From: Firmicutes bacterium UBA4916
GTDB taxonomy: Bacteria > Bacillota > Clostridia > Tissierellales > Tepidimicrobiaceae
NCBI GenBank assembly: GCA_002398845.1
Contig: DHBY01000068.1
Coordinates: forward strand, 1-5,854
Direction of reading: 5' to 3'
Length of the DNA stretch: 5,854 nt
How positions within the stretch are numbered: position 1 is the first letter of the stretch; every line of letters starts with the position of its first letter. Below, in pieces: positions 1 to 5,835 of this stretch. The position numbers and the translations under genes are program-made. Under the pieces are notes generated by a model. It was not told the origin of the DNA and ran no database searches. It was given only the letters and a program-made list of their open reading frames with translations.

Positions 1-1514
1 TTTCCTGTCATCTCATTAGGCTTCTTTAATCCCATTAAATCTAGTAAGGTTGGTGCCAAATCAGCAAGAATTCCTTCTTTTAATTTTGCATTTTTATCTC
101 CTACAAGTATTAATGGAACTTTATTAGTTGTGTGAGCTGTAATAGGGCTATTATCTTTTTCATTTATTAGCATTTCTGCATTGCCATGATCTGCCGTAAT
201 AAGGGCTTTACCATCTTTTTTTATCAATAGGTCTACTATCTCACCTAAACAGCTGTCAACGGTTTCTACAGCCTTTACTGTTGCTTCTACAACTCCTGTA
301 TGTCCTACCATATCCGAATTTGCAAAGTTTAAGATTATTAAATCATATTTATCCATATTTAGTCTATTTAATACTTCATCTTTTACTTCTATAGCACTCA
401 TTTCTGGTTTTAAATCATAAGTAGCTACTTTTGGTGAAGGAATTAAGGCTCTATCTTCATTTTTATAAGGTTCTTCCCTGCCACCATTGAAGAAAAAGGT
501 TACATGGGCATACTTTTCTGTTTCTGCAATTCTTAATTGATTAAGCCCTAAACTGCTTATATATTCGCCTAAAGTATTTTCTGGTTTCTCTGGTTTAAAG
601 GCAATGTGAACATTTTCTATAGTCTTATCATATTCTGTCATTGTAACAAAGAAAGTATTCACTTTCTTTTCTCTTTCAAAACCATCAAAGTTTTCATCAA
701 CAATAGCTCTTGTTATTTGTCTTGCTCTATCTGGTCTAAAGTTGAAAAATATTATAGAATCTCCACTGTCAATAGTTGTTATTGGCTCTCCATTATCAGT
801 AATTACAGTAGGTATTATAAACTCGTCATTTATGCCCTCATCATAAGATTTTTGTACTGCATCTGTAGGGGATTCATCTTTTTTGCCTTCTCCTAAAACT
901 AAAGCATCATAAGCAAGCTTTGTTCTTTCCCATCTCTTATCTCTATCCATAGCATAGTATCTTCCAGATACAGTTGCTATCCTTCCTACACCAATTTCTT
1001 CTATTTTTTCTTGAAGTTCTTGTAAATGCTTCTTTCCAATAGTAGGTGGCACATCTCTTCCATCTAAAAATGCGTGGATAAACACATCTTTAAACCCTTG
1101 CCTTTTACATAATTCTAAAATTGCATATAGATGGGTATTATGACTATGGACACCACCATCGGATACTAATCCCATTATATGAAGTTTAGAATTGTTTTTC
1201 TTAGCATTATCTATAGCGTCTAAGAATTCTTTCTTCTTAAAGAAATCCCCATCTTCTATGGATTTAGTTATTTTGGTCAATTCTTGATAGACTATTCTTC
1301 CTGAGCCAATGTTTAAATGTCCAACTTCCGAATTGCCCATTTGTCCTTCTGGTAATCCTACTGCTAATCCACTGGCTTCAAGTTCTGTATTAGGGTAGAT
1401 TTTCAAAAGTCTATCAAAGTTTGGGGTCTTGGCTAATTTTATAGCATTTCCCCTATATTCCTTGCCTATACCCCAGCCATCTAATACTATTAACATTACT
1501 GGTTTCTTAGTCAT
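1..1514 (-). CDS. gpmI: 2,3-bisphosphoglycerate-independent phosphoglycerate mutase (3' end cut by window edge)
   Basis: This cytoplasmic enzyme interconverts 3- and 2-phosphoglycerate through a phosphoserine intermediate and needs two metal ions, usually Mn2+. I translated 504 uninterrupted codons. The family is about 510 residues long, so only a few C-terminal residues and the stop lie outside; the last visible residues, NEMTG, are a typical near-terminal motif. The alkaline-phosphatase-like metal sites are visible: D12 in VLDGWG, the phosphorylated S62 in MGNSEVGH, D401 and H405 in NSDMVGH, D442 and H443 in TADHGNAEM, and H461. The inserted transferase domain (roughly residues 80-310) shows H123 in DGGVHSH, R185 in SGRYYAMDRD, and FRPDRAR at 259-265. 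K334 is also present. All expected catalytic residues are intact. The gene starts 14 bp after the tpiA stop and is the last visible gene of the operon; eno often follows in relatives, which cannot be seen here. Confidence 0.97.
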   Translation of the reverse strand, partial: MTKKPVMLIVLDGWGIGKEYRGNAIKLAKTPNFDRLLKIYPNTELEASGLAVGLPEGQMGNSEVGHLNIGSGRIVYQELTKITKSIEDGDFFKKKEFLDAIDNAKKNNSKLHIMGLVSDGGVHSHNTHLYAILELCKRQGFKDVFIHAFLDGRDVPPTIGKKHLQELQEKIEEIGVGRIATVSGRYYAMDRDKRWERTKLAYDALVLGEGKKDESPTDAVQKSYDEGINDEFIIPTVITDNGEPITTIDSGDSIIFFNFRPDRARQITRAIVDENFDGFEREKKVNTFFVTMTEYDKTIENVHIAFKPEKPENTLGEYISSLGLNQLRIAETEKYAHVTFFFNGGREEPYKNEDRALIPSPKVATYDLKPEMSAIEVKDEVLNRLNMDKYDLIILNFANSDMVGHTGVVEATVKAVETVDSCLGEIVDLLIKKDGKALITADHGNAEMLINEKDNSPITAHTTNKVPLILVGDKNAKLKEGILADLAPTLLDLMGLKKPNEMTG

Positions 1515-1522
1515 ATCTACAT

Positions 1523-1527
1523 CCTCC
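1523..1527 (-). promoter_or_regulatory. Ribosome binding site of gpmI (decides the start)
   Basis: GGAGG lies 8 nt before the ATG at 1512-1514. An in-frame ATG at 1527-1529 overlaps the last base of the tpiA stop (TAATG) and would add five residues (MEDVD), but the GGAGG then falls inside the coding region. The downstream ATG, giving MTKKPVMLIVLDGWG, is preferred; it also puts the catalytic serine at position 62, its number in the Bacillus enzyme. Confidence 0.8.
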
Positions 1528-1528
1528 A

Positions 1529-2275
1529 TTAATAGTTCACTAACTTTACAAAATCTTCTGCTACTAAACTAGCTCCGCCAACTAATGCTCCATCTATATC
1601 TTTTTTATCCATTAATTCTTTTATGGTATTAGGTTTAACACTTCCGCCATATTGGATTCTTATATTATCTTGAGTTTTCTTTCCATATTTATCCCCAACT
1701 ATTCCTCTAATGAAACCGCACATTTGATTGGCATCATCACTGGAGGCTGTTTTTCCTGTCCCAATAGCCCAAATTGGTTCATATGCAATTACAATATTTT
1801 TAATGTATTTACTATCTATATCTTCTAAAGCTTTTAGTACCTGTTCTTTAACAACTTCTTCTTGTTTTTCATTTTCTCTTTCCTTTAGTGTTTCTCCTAC
1901 GCATACTATTGGGTTTATGCCATGTTTTAAAGCTGATTTTATTTTTTTATTTACCATTTCATCTGTTTCATTGAAATATTGTCTTCTTTCTGAGTGTCCA
2001 ATTATACAATAGTCCACTCCTATTTCCTTTAACATCAATGGAGATATTTCACCTGTATAGGCTCCATTATCTTCCCAGTACATGTTTTGAGCACCTAATT
2101 TTAGGTCTGTCCCTTCTATAGCCTCCTTTACACTGCTAAGGCTTGTGAAAGGCACGCATACTACTGCTTCCACATTTTTATTTAAATTACTTTTTTTTAT
2201 TTCTTCAATTAGTTCAATGGATTCATGGATTGTATTGTTCATCTTCCAATTTCCTGCAATTATTGGTAAACTCAT
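1529..2275 (-). CDS. tpiA: Triosephosphate isomerase
   Basis: This cytoplasmic TIM-barrel enzyme interconverts dihydroxyacetone phosphate and glyceraldehyde-3-phosphate, feeding both halves of split fructose-1,6-bisphosphate into the GAPDH step. The 248-residue length is normal for the family (about 250). N9 and K11 are in GNWKMN, H94 is in IIGHSERR, and the catalytic base E166 is in AYEPIWAIGTG, which continues into the flexible loop 6 lid (about 167-176). The phosphate-gripping segments QYGGSV (208-213) and LVGGASL (231-237) complete the active site. The start is supported by AGGGGG 9 nt upstream. The gene lies 15 bp after pgk and 14 bp before gpmI, so translation is probably coupled within one message. 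It is a separate protein, not the Pgk-Tpi fusion known from Thermotoga. Nothing about it is unusual. Confidence 0.98.
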   Translation of the reverse strand: MSLPIIAGNWKMNNTIHESIELIEEIKKSNLNKNVEAVVCVPFTSLSSVKEAIEGTDLKLGAQNMYWEDNGAYTGEISPLMLKEIGVDYCIIGHSERRQYFNETDEMVNKKIKSALKHGINPIVCVGETLKERENEKQEEVVKEQVLKALEDIDSKYIKNIVIAYEPIWAIGTGKTASSDDANQMCGFIRGIVGDKYGKKTQDNIRIQYGGSVKPNTIKELMDKKDIDGALVGGASLVAEDFVKLVNY

Positions 2276-2290
2276 TCTTTAATGCCCCCT

Positions 2291-3484
2291 TTATTTGTCG
2301 CTTATAGCTGCAATTCCAGGCAATGTCTTTCCTTCTAGAAATTCTAAGGATGCTCCTCCTCCTGTTGAGATATGAGTCATTTTTTCTCCAAATCCTGCTT
2401 TTTCAACAGCTGATGCACTATCTCCACCGCCTACTATTGTAGTACCATTACATTCAGCCATTGCTTTTGCTATTGCATCTGTACCTTTTTTGAAGTTTTC
2501 CATTTCAAAAACTCCCATTGGGCCATTCCAAACTACAGTCTTTGCATTTTTAACTTCTTCATTAAATAGTTTGATGGTTTCTTCTCCTATATCCATTCCC
2601 ATCATATCATTAGGAATACTATCTATCTTCACAGTCTTAAATTCTGTATCATTTTTAAATTCTTTTGCTACTACAACATCTACAGGCAATAGTAGTTTTA
2701 CATTTTTTTCTTTTGCTTTTTTAAGTAATTCATTAGCTAAATCTATTTTATCTTTTTCTAATATAGAAGTACCTATTCCGTATCCTTGAGCTTTTAAGAA
2801 AGTATAAGCCATGCCTCCACCAATTAATATGGTATCAACTTTATTTAGTAAATTTTCTATTACTCCTATTTTATCAGACACCTTTGCTCCACCTAAGATA
2901 GCTACAAAAGGTCTTTCTGGATTTTCTAAGGCTTTGCCCATGATTGATATTTCCTTTTCAACTAGGAAACCTACTGCTGATGGTAATTGACTTGAAAGCC
3001 CTACATTTGAAGTATGTGCTCTATGAGATGTTCCAAAAGCATCATTTACATATAGATCTCCTAAAGAAGCCAATTCTTTAGCAAAACTTTCCTCATTTTT
3101 TTCTTCTTCTTTTCTAAATCTAGTATTTTCTAATAAAACTACATCTCCATCTTTCATGTTGGAAACTACTTTTTTAACATCATCACTAACTACCCTATCG
3201 TCTTTAGCAAACACAACCTCTTTGTTTAATAACTCTGACAATCTTTTAGCTACTGGTGCTAAACTATATTTTGGATTTGCTTCTCCTTTTGGTCTGCCTA
3301 AATGGGACATTAAAATAACTCTAGCTTTATTATCTATTAAATATTTAATTGTAGGTAGTGAACTAGTTATTCTTCTATCATCAGTAATATTTCTATCATC
3401 GTCCATAGGAACATTAAAATCGCATCTAACTAATACATTTTTACCTTGTACTTGTAAATCTTCCAATGTCTTTTTATTTAACAT
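2291..3484 (-). CDS. pgk: Phosphoglycerate kinase
   Basis: This cytoplasmic enzyme transfers the acyl phosphate of 1,3-bisphosphoglycerate to ADP, the first ATP-yielding step of glycolysis, and works directly after the GAPDH encoded upstream. The chosen ATG gives 397 residues, the usual bacterial length. The N-terminal substrate domain shows RCDFNVP (20-26), SHLGRP (60-65), ENTRF (119-123, R122) and GTSHRAH (151-157, R155). The C-terminal nucleotide domain shows GGAKVSDK (198-205), VVWNGPMGVFE (317-327), GGGDSASA (352-359) and STGGGASLEFLEG (373-385). All key residues are present. An in-frame GTG at 3491-3493 would extend the protein by three residues, but it lies within the ribosome binding site, so I place the start at 3484. 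The gene is separated from gap by 57 bp containing a strong hairpin and is followed 15 bp later by tpiA. Confidence 0.98.
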   Translation of the reverse strand: MLNKKTLEDLQVQGKNVLVRCDFNVPMDDDRNITDDRRITSSLPTIKYLIDNKARVILMSHLGRPKGEANPKYSLAPVAKRLSELLNKEVVFAKDDRVVSDDVKKVVSNMKDGDVVLLENTRFRKEEEKNEESFAKELASLGDLYVNDAFGTSHRAHTSNVGLSSQLPSAVGFLVEKEISIMGKALENPERPFVAILGGAKVSDKIGVIENLLNKVDTILIGGGMAYTFLKAQGYGIGTSILEKDKIDLANELLKKAKEKNVKLLLPVDVVVAKEFKNDTEFKTVKIDSIPNDMMGMDIGEETIKLFNEEVKNAKTVVWNGPMGVFEMENFKKGTDAIAKAMAECNGTTIVGGGDSASAVEKAGFGEKMTHISTGGGASLEFLEGKTLPGIAAISDK

Positions 3485-3488
3485 ACAT

Positions 3489-3496
3489 ATCACCCC
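3489..3496 (-). promoter_or_regulatory. Ribosome binding site of pgk (decides the start)
   Basis: GGGGTGAT resembles the extended anti-16S pairing sequence GGAGGTGAT. Its GGGGTG core (3491-3496) ends 6 nt before the ATG at 3482-3484. The upstream in-frame GTG (3491-3493) is the GTG of this very element, so it is unlikely to be used. Another ATG at 3486-3488 is out of frame. Confidence 0.75.
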
Positions 3497-3509
3497 ATTT
3501 ATTTTAAAT

Positions 3510-3536
3510 CAAACGTTAGGGAATCCCTAACGTTTG
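3510..3536 (-). repeat. Perfect inverted repeat / RNA hairpin between gap and pgk
   Basis: Two 13-nt arms (3510-3522 and 3524-3536) are exact reverse complements around a single central base. In the minus-strand mRNA this folds into a 12-bp stem closed by a 3-nt AUU loop. It starts 5 nt after the gap stop and ends about 14 nt before the pgk ribosome binding site. The sequence after the stem reads GAUUUAAAAUAAAU, not a clean U-tract, so it is at best a weak intrinsic terminator. More likely it is a partial attenuator or a structure that protects the 3' end of gap mRNA after processing. Such a perfect palindrome could also be a protein-binding site or a copy of a dispersed repeat. The structure is certain from the sequence; its role is inferred. 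Confidence 0.85.
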
Positions 3537-3541
3537 TCAGC

Positions 3542-4546
3542 TTATTTATTTGCTACCATACTAGCTAAATCTACAACTCTTTCAGAATATCCCCATTCAT
3601 TATCATACCATGATACAACTTTTACCATATTGTCAATTGCCATTGTAGTAAGACCATCTACTATTGAAGAACGTTCGTCTCCTCTATAATCTATGGATAC
3701 TAAAGGTTCTTCTGAATATCCTAATATACCCTTCATAGAGCCTTCGCTTGCTTCTTTTAATGCTCTATTAACTTCTTCAGCAGTTGTTGGCTTTTCCACT
3801 TCAAATACTACATCTACTACTGAAACTGTTGGAGTTGGAACTCTCATTGCAAAACCATTTAACTTACCCTTTAATTCTGGTATAACTAAAGCTACTGCCT
3901 TAGCTGCTCCTGTTGTTGTTGGGATGATTGATTCTCCAGCTGCTCTTGCTCTTCTTAAATCTTTATGTCTTTTATCTAGTATTTGTTGGTCATTTGTGTA
4001 AGCATGGACTGTTGTCATTAATCCTTTTTTAATTCCAAAGTTATCTAATATAACTTTTGCTACTGGAGCAAGACAGTTAGTTGTACAAGATGCATTTGAT
4101 ATGATATTATGTTTTTCTGGATCATATTTATCATCATTAACTCCCATTACTATAGTAATATCTTCTTGTTTAGCAGGTGCTGTAAGTATTACCTTTTTAG
4201 CTCCTGCACTTATATGTTTGGATAGACCTTCTCTGTCTCTAAATGCACCTGTAGAATCAATTACTAAATCTACTCCTAATTCTTTCCATGGTATTTCTGC
4301 TGGATCTCTGTGAGCTACAACTTTTATTTTCTTTCCATTAATTATAAATCCATCTTCTACTACTTCTATTGTTCCATTGAATCTTCCGTAAAGTGAATCG
4401 TATTTAAATAGATGGGCTAGAGTATTTAAATCCCCTGATGCATTTAAAGCCACTATTTCAAAATCATTAGCATTTTTTTCAGCATAAATTCTTAATACGT
4501 CTCTCCCTATTCTTCCAAATCCGCTTAAGCCAACTTTCATTGTCAT
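3542..4546 (-). CDS. gap: Glyceraldehyde-3-phosphate dehydrogenase, phosphorylating, GapB-like coenzyme pocket
   Basis: This cytoplasmic tetrameric enzyme oxidises and phosphorylates glyceraldehyde-3-phosphate to 1,3-bisphosphoglycerate. The 334 residues fit the family. The Rossmann motif GFGRIG is at 9-14, the catalytic C154 is in SNASCTTNCLAP, its partner H181 is in TTVHAYTNDQ, and the C-terminal WYDNEWGYS is at 313-321. AAGGAGG lies 7 nt before the first ATG; a second ATG two codons later is less well placed. The coenzyme pocket is unusual. Where NAD-specific enzymes have N-D-L after the second beta strand, this protein has N35-A36-S37, and the usual Leu-Pro pair (187-188 in Bacillus stearothermophilus numbering) is K192-R193. 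These changes suggest use of NADP(H) or both coenzymes, as in gluconeogenic GapB. The operon, however, is laid out like a glycolytic one under CggR. I therefore give the neutral symbol gap; it might be annotated gapA or gapB. Confidence 0.97.
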   Translation of the reverse strand: MTMKVGLSGFGRIGRDVLRIYAEKNANDFEIVALNASGDLNTLAHLFKYDSLYGRFNGTIEVVEDGFIINGKKIKVVAHRDPAEIPWKELGVDLVIDSTGAFRDREGLSKHISAGAKKVILTAPAKQEDITIVMGVNDDKYDPEKHNIISNASCTTNCLAPVAKVILDNFGIKKGLMTTVHAYTNDQQILDKRHKDLRRARAAGESIIPTTTGAAKAVALVIPELKGKLNGFAMRVPTPTVSVVDVVFEVEKPTTAEEVNRALKEASEGSMKGILGYSEEPLVSIDYRGDERSSIVDGLTTMAIDNMVKVVSWYDNEWGYSERVVDLASMVANK

Positions 4547-4579
4547 AACTATTCCTCCTTATAATTTTTAAATATATTA

Positions 4580-4596
4580 AAGCTACTTAGTAGCTT
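4580..4596 (-). repeat. Perfect inverted repeat / hairpin over the cggR stop codon
   Basis: Arms of 8 nt (4580-4587 and 4589-4596) are exact reverse complements around one base. As mRNA this gives a 7-bp stem (AAGCUAC with GUAGCUU) and a UAA loop. It overlaps the cggR TAG stop at 4583-4585 and is followed by A/U-rich spacer up to the gap ribosome binding site. In Bacillus subtilis the cggR-gapA message is cut near the end of cggR, and a hairpin at the new 5' end stabilises gapA mRNA. This element sits in the matching place, but the processing role here is inferred. Confidence 0.7.
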
Positions 4597-5620
4597 CCTT
4601 AGCTATTTTAATAATCTTTTTTGCAGCTCCTTCATCAGTGATTATAGTCATATTCTTTCTCAAAGAAGCTATGGATATTATAGCCTCTGCCTTGTTTTCC
4701 CCACCAGCTACGCCTATAACCTCATCTATCTTTTGAAAACTTTGTAGAGATAAACCTACTGTTAAAGACTCCCACACTTCTTTACCTTCTATATCAAAAT
4801 AATGTCCAAAGGCTTCAGCTACAGAGCCACTTTTAACCAATTCTTCAATCTTTTCTTGGGATAATTGTCTTCTTTCAGCCATTATATCTGCTCTTCCAAT
4901 ACCAAATACCAATATATTCATCTTTTCAATTAATTGTATTACTTCTCTTACATCGGATATCTTCAATACTGCATCTAAGGTTTCTTTATCGATATTATCA
5001 GGCATGTTAAGAAGCCTATAGCTGCCATTTAATTTTTTGGCTAGTTTTGCAGCAATACTATTTGATTGAGTTTCTACATCTTTACCTAATCCACCTCTTG
5101 CAGGTGTTACTAACACATTGTCTGCAACTTTTCCAAAAGGCATCTCTTCTGCTACATGAGCTATAGTTGTTCCTCCTGTAACACCTATTATAGAGCCTTC
5201 TTTAATTAACTTTCTTAGATATATAGAAGTAGTTTTACCCATATCTTTTAATACTAATCCATTTTCATCAGAATTACCTGGTACTATTATTGTTTTTCTT
5301 ACTTTTAATAAACTTTCTAGTTTTCTCTCTAGTTCTGAAATGCCTTTTAATTTATGCATCACATCTTTTAATTCCTCTAGTACCATTATTCCATCTTCTG
5401 TTACATACATACCCATACTTTCGATATTCAATAGCTCCTGTCTTTTAAGAATATTTACCTCAGTTCTAACAATTCTTTCTCCAATATGTAGTTCATTTGC
5501 TAATGCTCTTCTACCAATAGGTTGATTATAATAAATATTTCTTAAGATATTATATCTCTTTTCCATTATTTCAAATATTTCGGGAACTATTTTTTTTTCC
5601 AGATCTATTAAATCCACCAT
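4583..5620 (-). CDS. cggR: Central glycolytic genes regulator CggR (SorC/DeoR family repressor)
   Basis: CggR is a DNA-binding repressor of the lower-glycolysis operon whose sugar-binding domain senses fructose-1,6-bisphosphate in characterised relatives. The 345-residue length is close to the Bacillus subtilis protein (about 340). An N-terminal winged helix-turn-helix occupies about residues 20-85, with the recognition region around GRRALANELHIGERIVRTEV (36-55). The SorC-type effector domain follows, with VTGGTT (147-152), PARGGLG (173-179), FGIGRADIMAERR (239-251), SVAEAFGHYF (266-275), GVAGGENKAEAI (303-314) and ITDEGAAKK (327-335), all matching Bacillus CggR as I remember it. The start is supported by GAGGTG 4 nt upstream. 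The gene lies first in the operon, 36 bp before gap and downstream of a matching operator, so it probably represses itself and all the enzyme genes. Confidence 0.96.
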   Translation of the reverse strand: MVDLIDLEKKIVPEIFEIMEKRYNILRNIYYNQPIGRRALANELHIGERIVRTEVNILKRQELLNIESMGMYVTEDGIMVLEELKDVMHKLKGISELERKLESLLKVRKTIIVPGNSDENGLVLKDMGKTTSIYLRKLIKEGSIIGVTGGTTIAHVAEEMPFGKVADNVLVTPARGGLGKDVETQSNSIAAKLAKKLNGSYRLLNMPDNIDKETLDAVLKISDVREVIQLIEKMNILVFGIGRADIMAERRQLSQEKIEELVKSGSVAEAFGHYFDIEGKEVWESLTVGLSLQSFQKIDEVIGVAGGENKAEAIISIASLRKNMTIITDEGAAKKIIKIAKEATK

Positions 5621-5684
5621 AAAACACCTCTTGCTAACTAATCATCTATTAGTATGTCTAAATTAACCAATTTTAAACTATTGG

Positions 5685-5720
5685 GACGTGTCTTGTCCCC
5701 TATGTGTATATATTGTCCCA
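5685..5720 (-). promoter_or_regulatory. Two-part CggR operator in the cggR leader
   Basis: Reading the minus strand, TGGGAC, 6 nt, TACA, 4 nt, GGGGAC, 6 nt, CGTC fits the Bacillus subtilis CggR operator, CGGGAC-N6-TGTC repeated after N4. The two GGGAC blocks start exactly 20 bp apart, about two helical turns. The GGGAC cores are intact; the trailing TGTC blocks are degenerate, with CGTC the closer match and TACA weak. The site lies about 35-70 nt downstream of the predicted transcription start, so the repressor probably blocks elongation rather than polymerase binding, as in Bacillus subtilis. Confidence 0.8.
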
Positions 5721-5743
5721 CATTCGGTAAAAAAAAACCGATG
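5721..5743 (-). other. Leader hairpin with an eight-U loop
   Basis: On the transcript CAUCGGU (5737-5743) pairs with ACCGAAUG (5721-5728), leaving one bulged A at 5723 and a loop of eight U residues (5729-5736). It lies between the predicted transcription start and the CggR operator, directly touching the latter. The U-tract is inside the loop, so this is not an intrinsic terminator. A pausing, mRNA-stability or slippage role is possible but only inferred. Confidence 0.5.
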
Positions 5744-5763
5744 CAAATAATTAATACAACATT

Positions 5764-5792
5764 ATTATAATCCATGTATGATTTCTTTTCAA
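5764..5792 (-). promoter_or_regulatory. Sigma-A promoter of the cggR-gap-pgk-tpiA-gpmI operon
   Basis: A -35 box TTGAAA (5787-5792) and a perfect -10 box TATAAT (5764-5769) are separated by exactly 17 bp on the minus strand. Transcription should start about 7 nt downstream, near 5755-5757, giving a leader of roughly 135 nt before cggR. I saw no comparable promoter in the gaps before gap, pgk, tpiA or gpmI, so this is the main promoter visible. Confidence 0.88.
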
Positions 5793-5800
5793 GCCCTAAT

Positions 5801-5835
5801 AAAAAATAGCCCCCTAAAATTTCAATAGGGCTATT
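5801..5835 (-). terminator. Intrinsic terminator of the gene upstream of cggR
   Basis: AATAGCCC (5828-5835) and GGGCTATT (5805-5812) form an 8-bp stem around a 15-nt loop, and the run continues with U residues (5801-5806) followed by AUU. The stem begins inside the TAA stop of the upstream gene. It separates that gene from the cggR promoter, whose -35 box lies only 8 bp further on. Confidence 0.85.

Noticed and set aside
606..896. Plus-strand open frame of 96 codons
   Set aside because: It lies antisense to the intact gpmI frame, has no ribosome binding site, and its Cys/Tyr/Ser-rich translation resembles no protein; it is a shadow of gpmI.
1..1514. Possible frameshift or decay of gpmI
   Set aside because: I translated every codon from the ATG at 1514 to the window edge and found no stop or frame change; it is only cut by the window.
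1728..2012. Plus-strand open frame opposite tpiA
   Set aside because: The overlapping tpiA frame is complete with all catalytic residues; the plus-strand product is a low-complexity Ser/Phe/Leu-rich shadow.
2490..2789. Plus-strand open frame opposite pgk
   Set aside because: Antisense to conserved Pgk coding sequence, Ser/Phe-rich and without a start signal.
3156..3530. Plus-strand open frame opposite the pgk 5' end, ending in the intergenic palindrome
   Set aside because: It is antisense to pgk and shows no recognisable domain; running into the palindrome is coincidental.
3693..4313. Two plus-strand open frames opposite gap
   Set aside because: Both mirror the conserved gap codons and have the same Ser/Thr/Leu-rich shadow composition.
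5340..5525. Plus-strand open frame opposite cggR
   Set aside because: Short, antisense to the CggR helix-turn-helix region, with no ribosome binding site.
5638..5652. Small inverted repeat CTAAT/ATTAG in the cggR leader
   Set aside because: A 5-bp A/T-rich stem with a 5-nt loop is expected by chance in such sequence.
5705..5763. Leader mini-ORFs of three and seven codons starting at ATGs near 5761 and 5722
   Set aside because: Neither has a ribosome binding site, and the first begins at or before the predicted transcription start.
5779..5791. Possible CcpA (cre) site TGAAAAGAAATCA overlapping the -35 box
   Set aside because: It is one base shorter than the cre consensus and lacks the central CG, so the resemblance is not sufficient.
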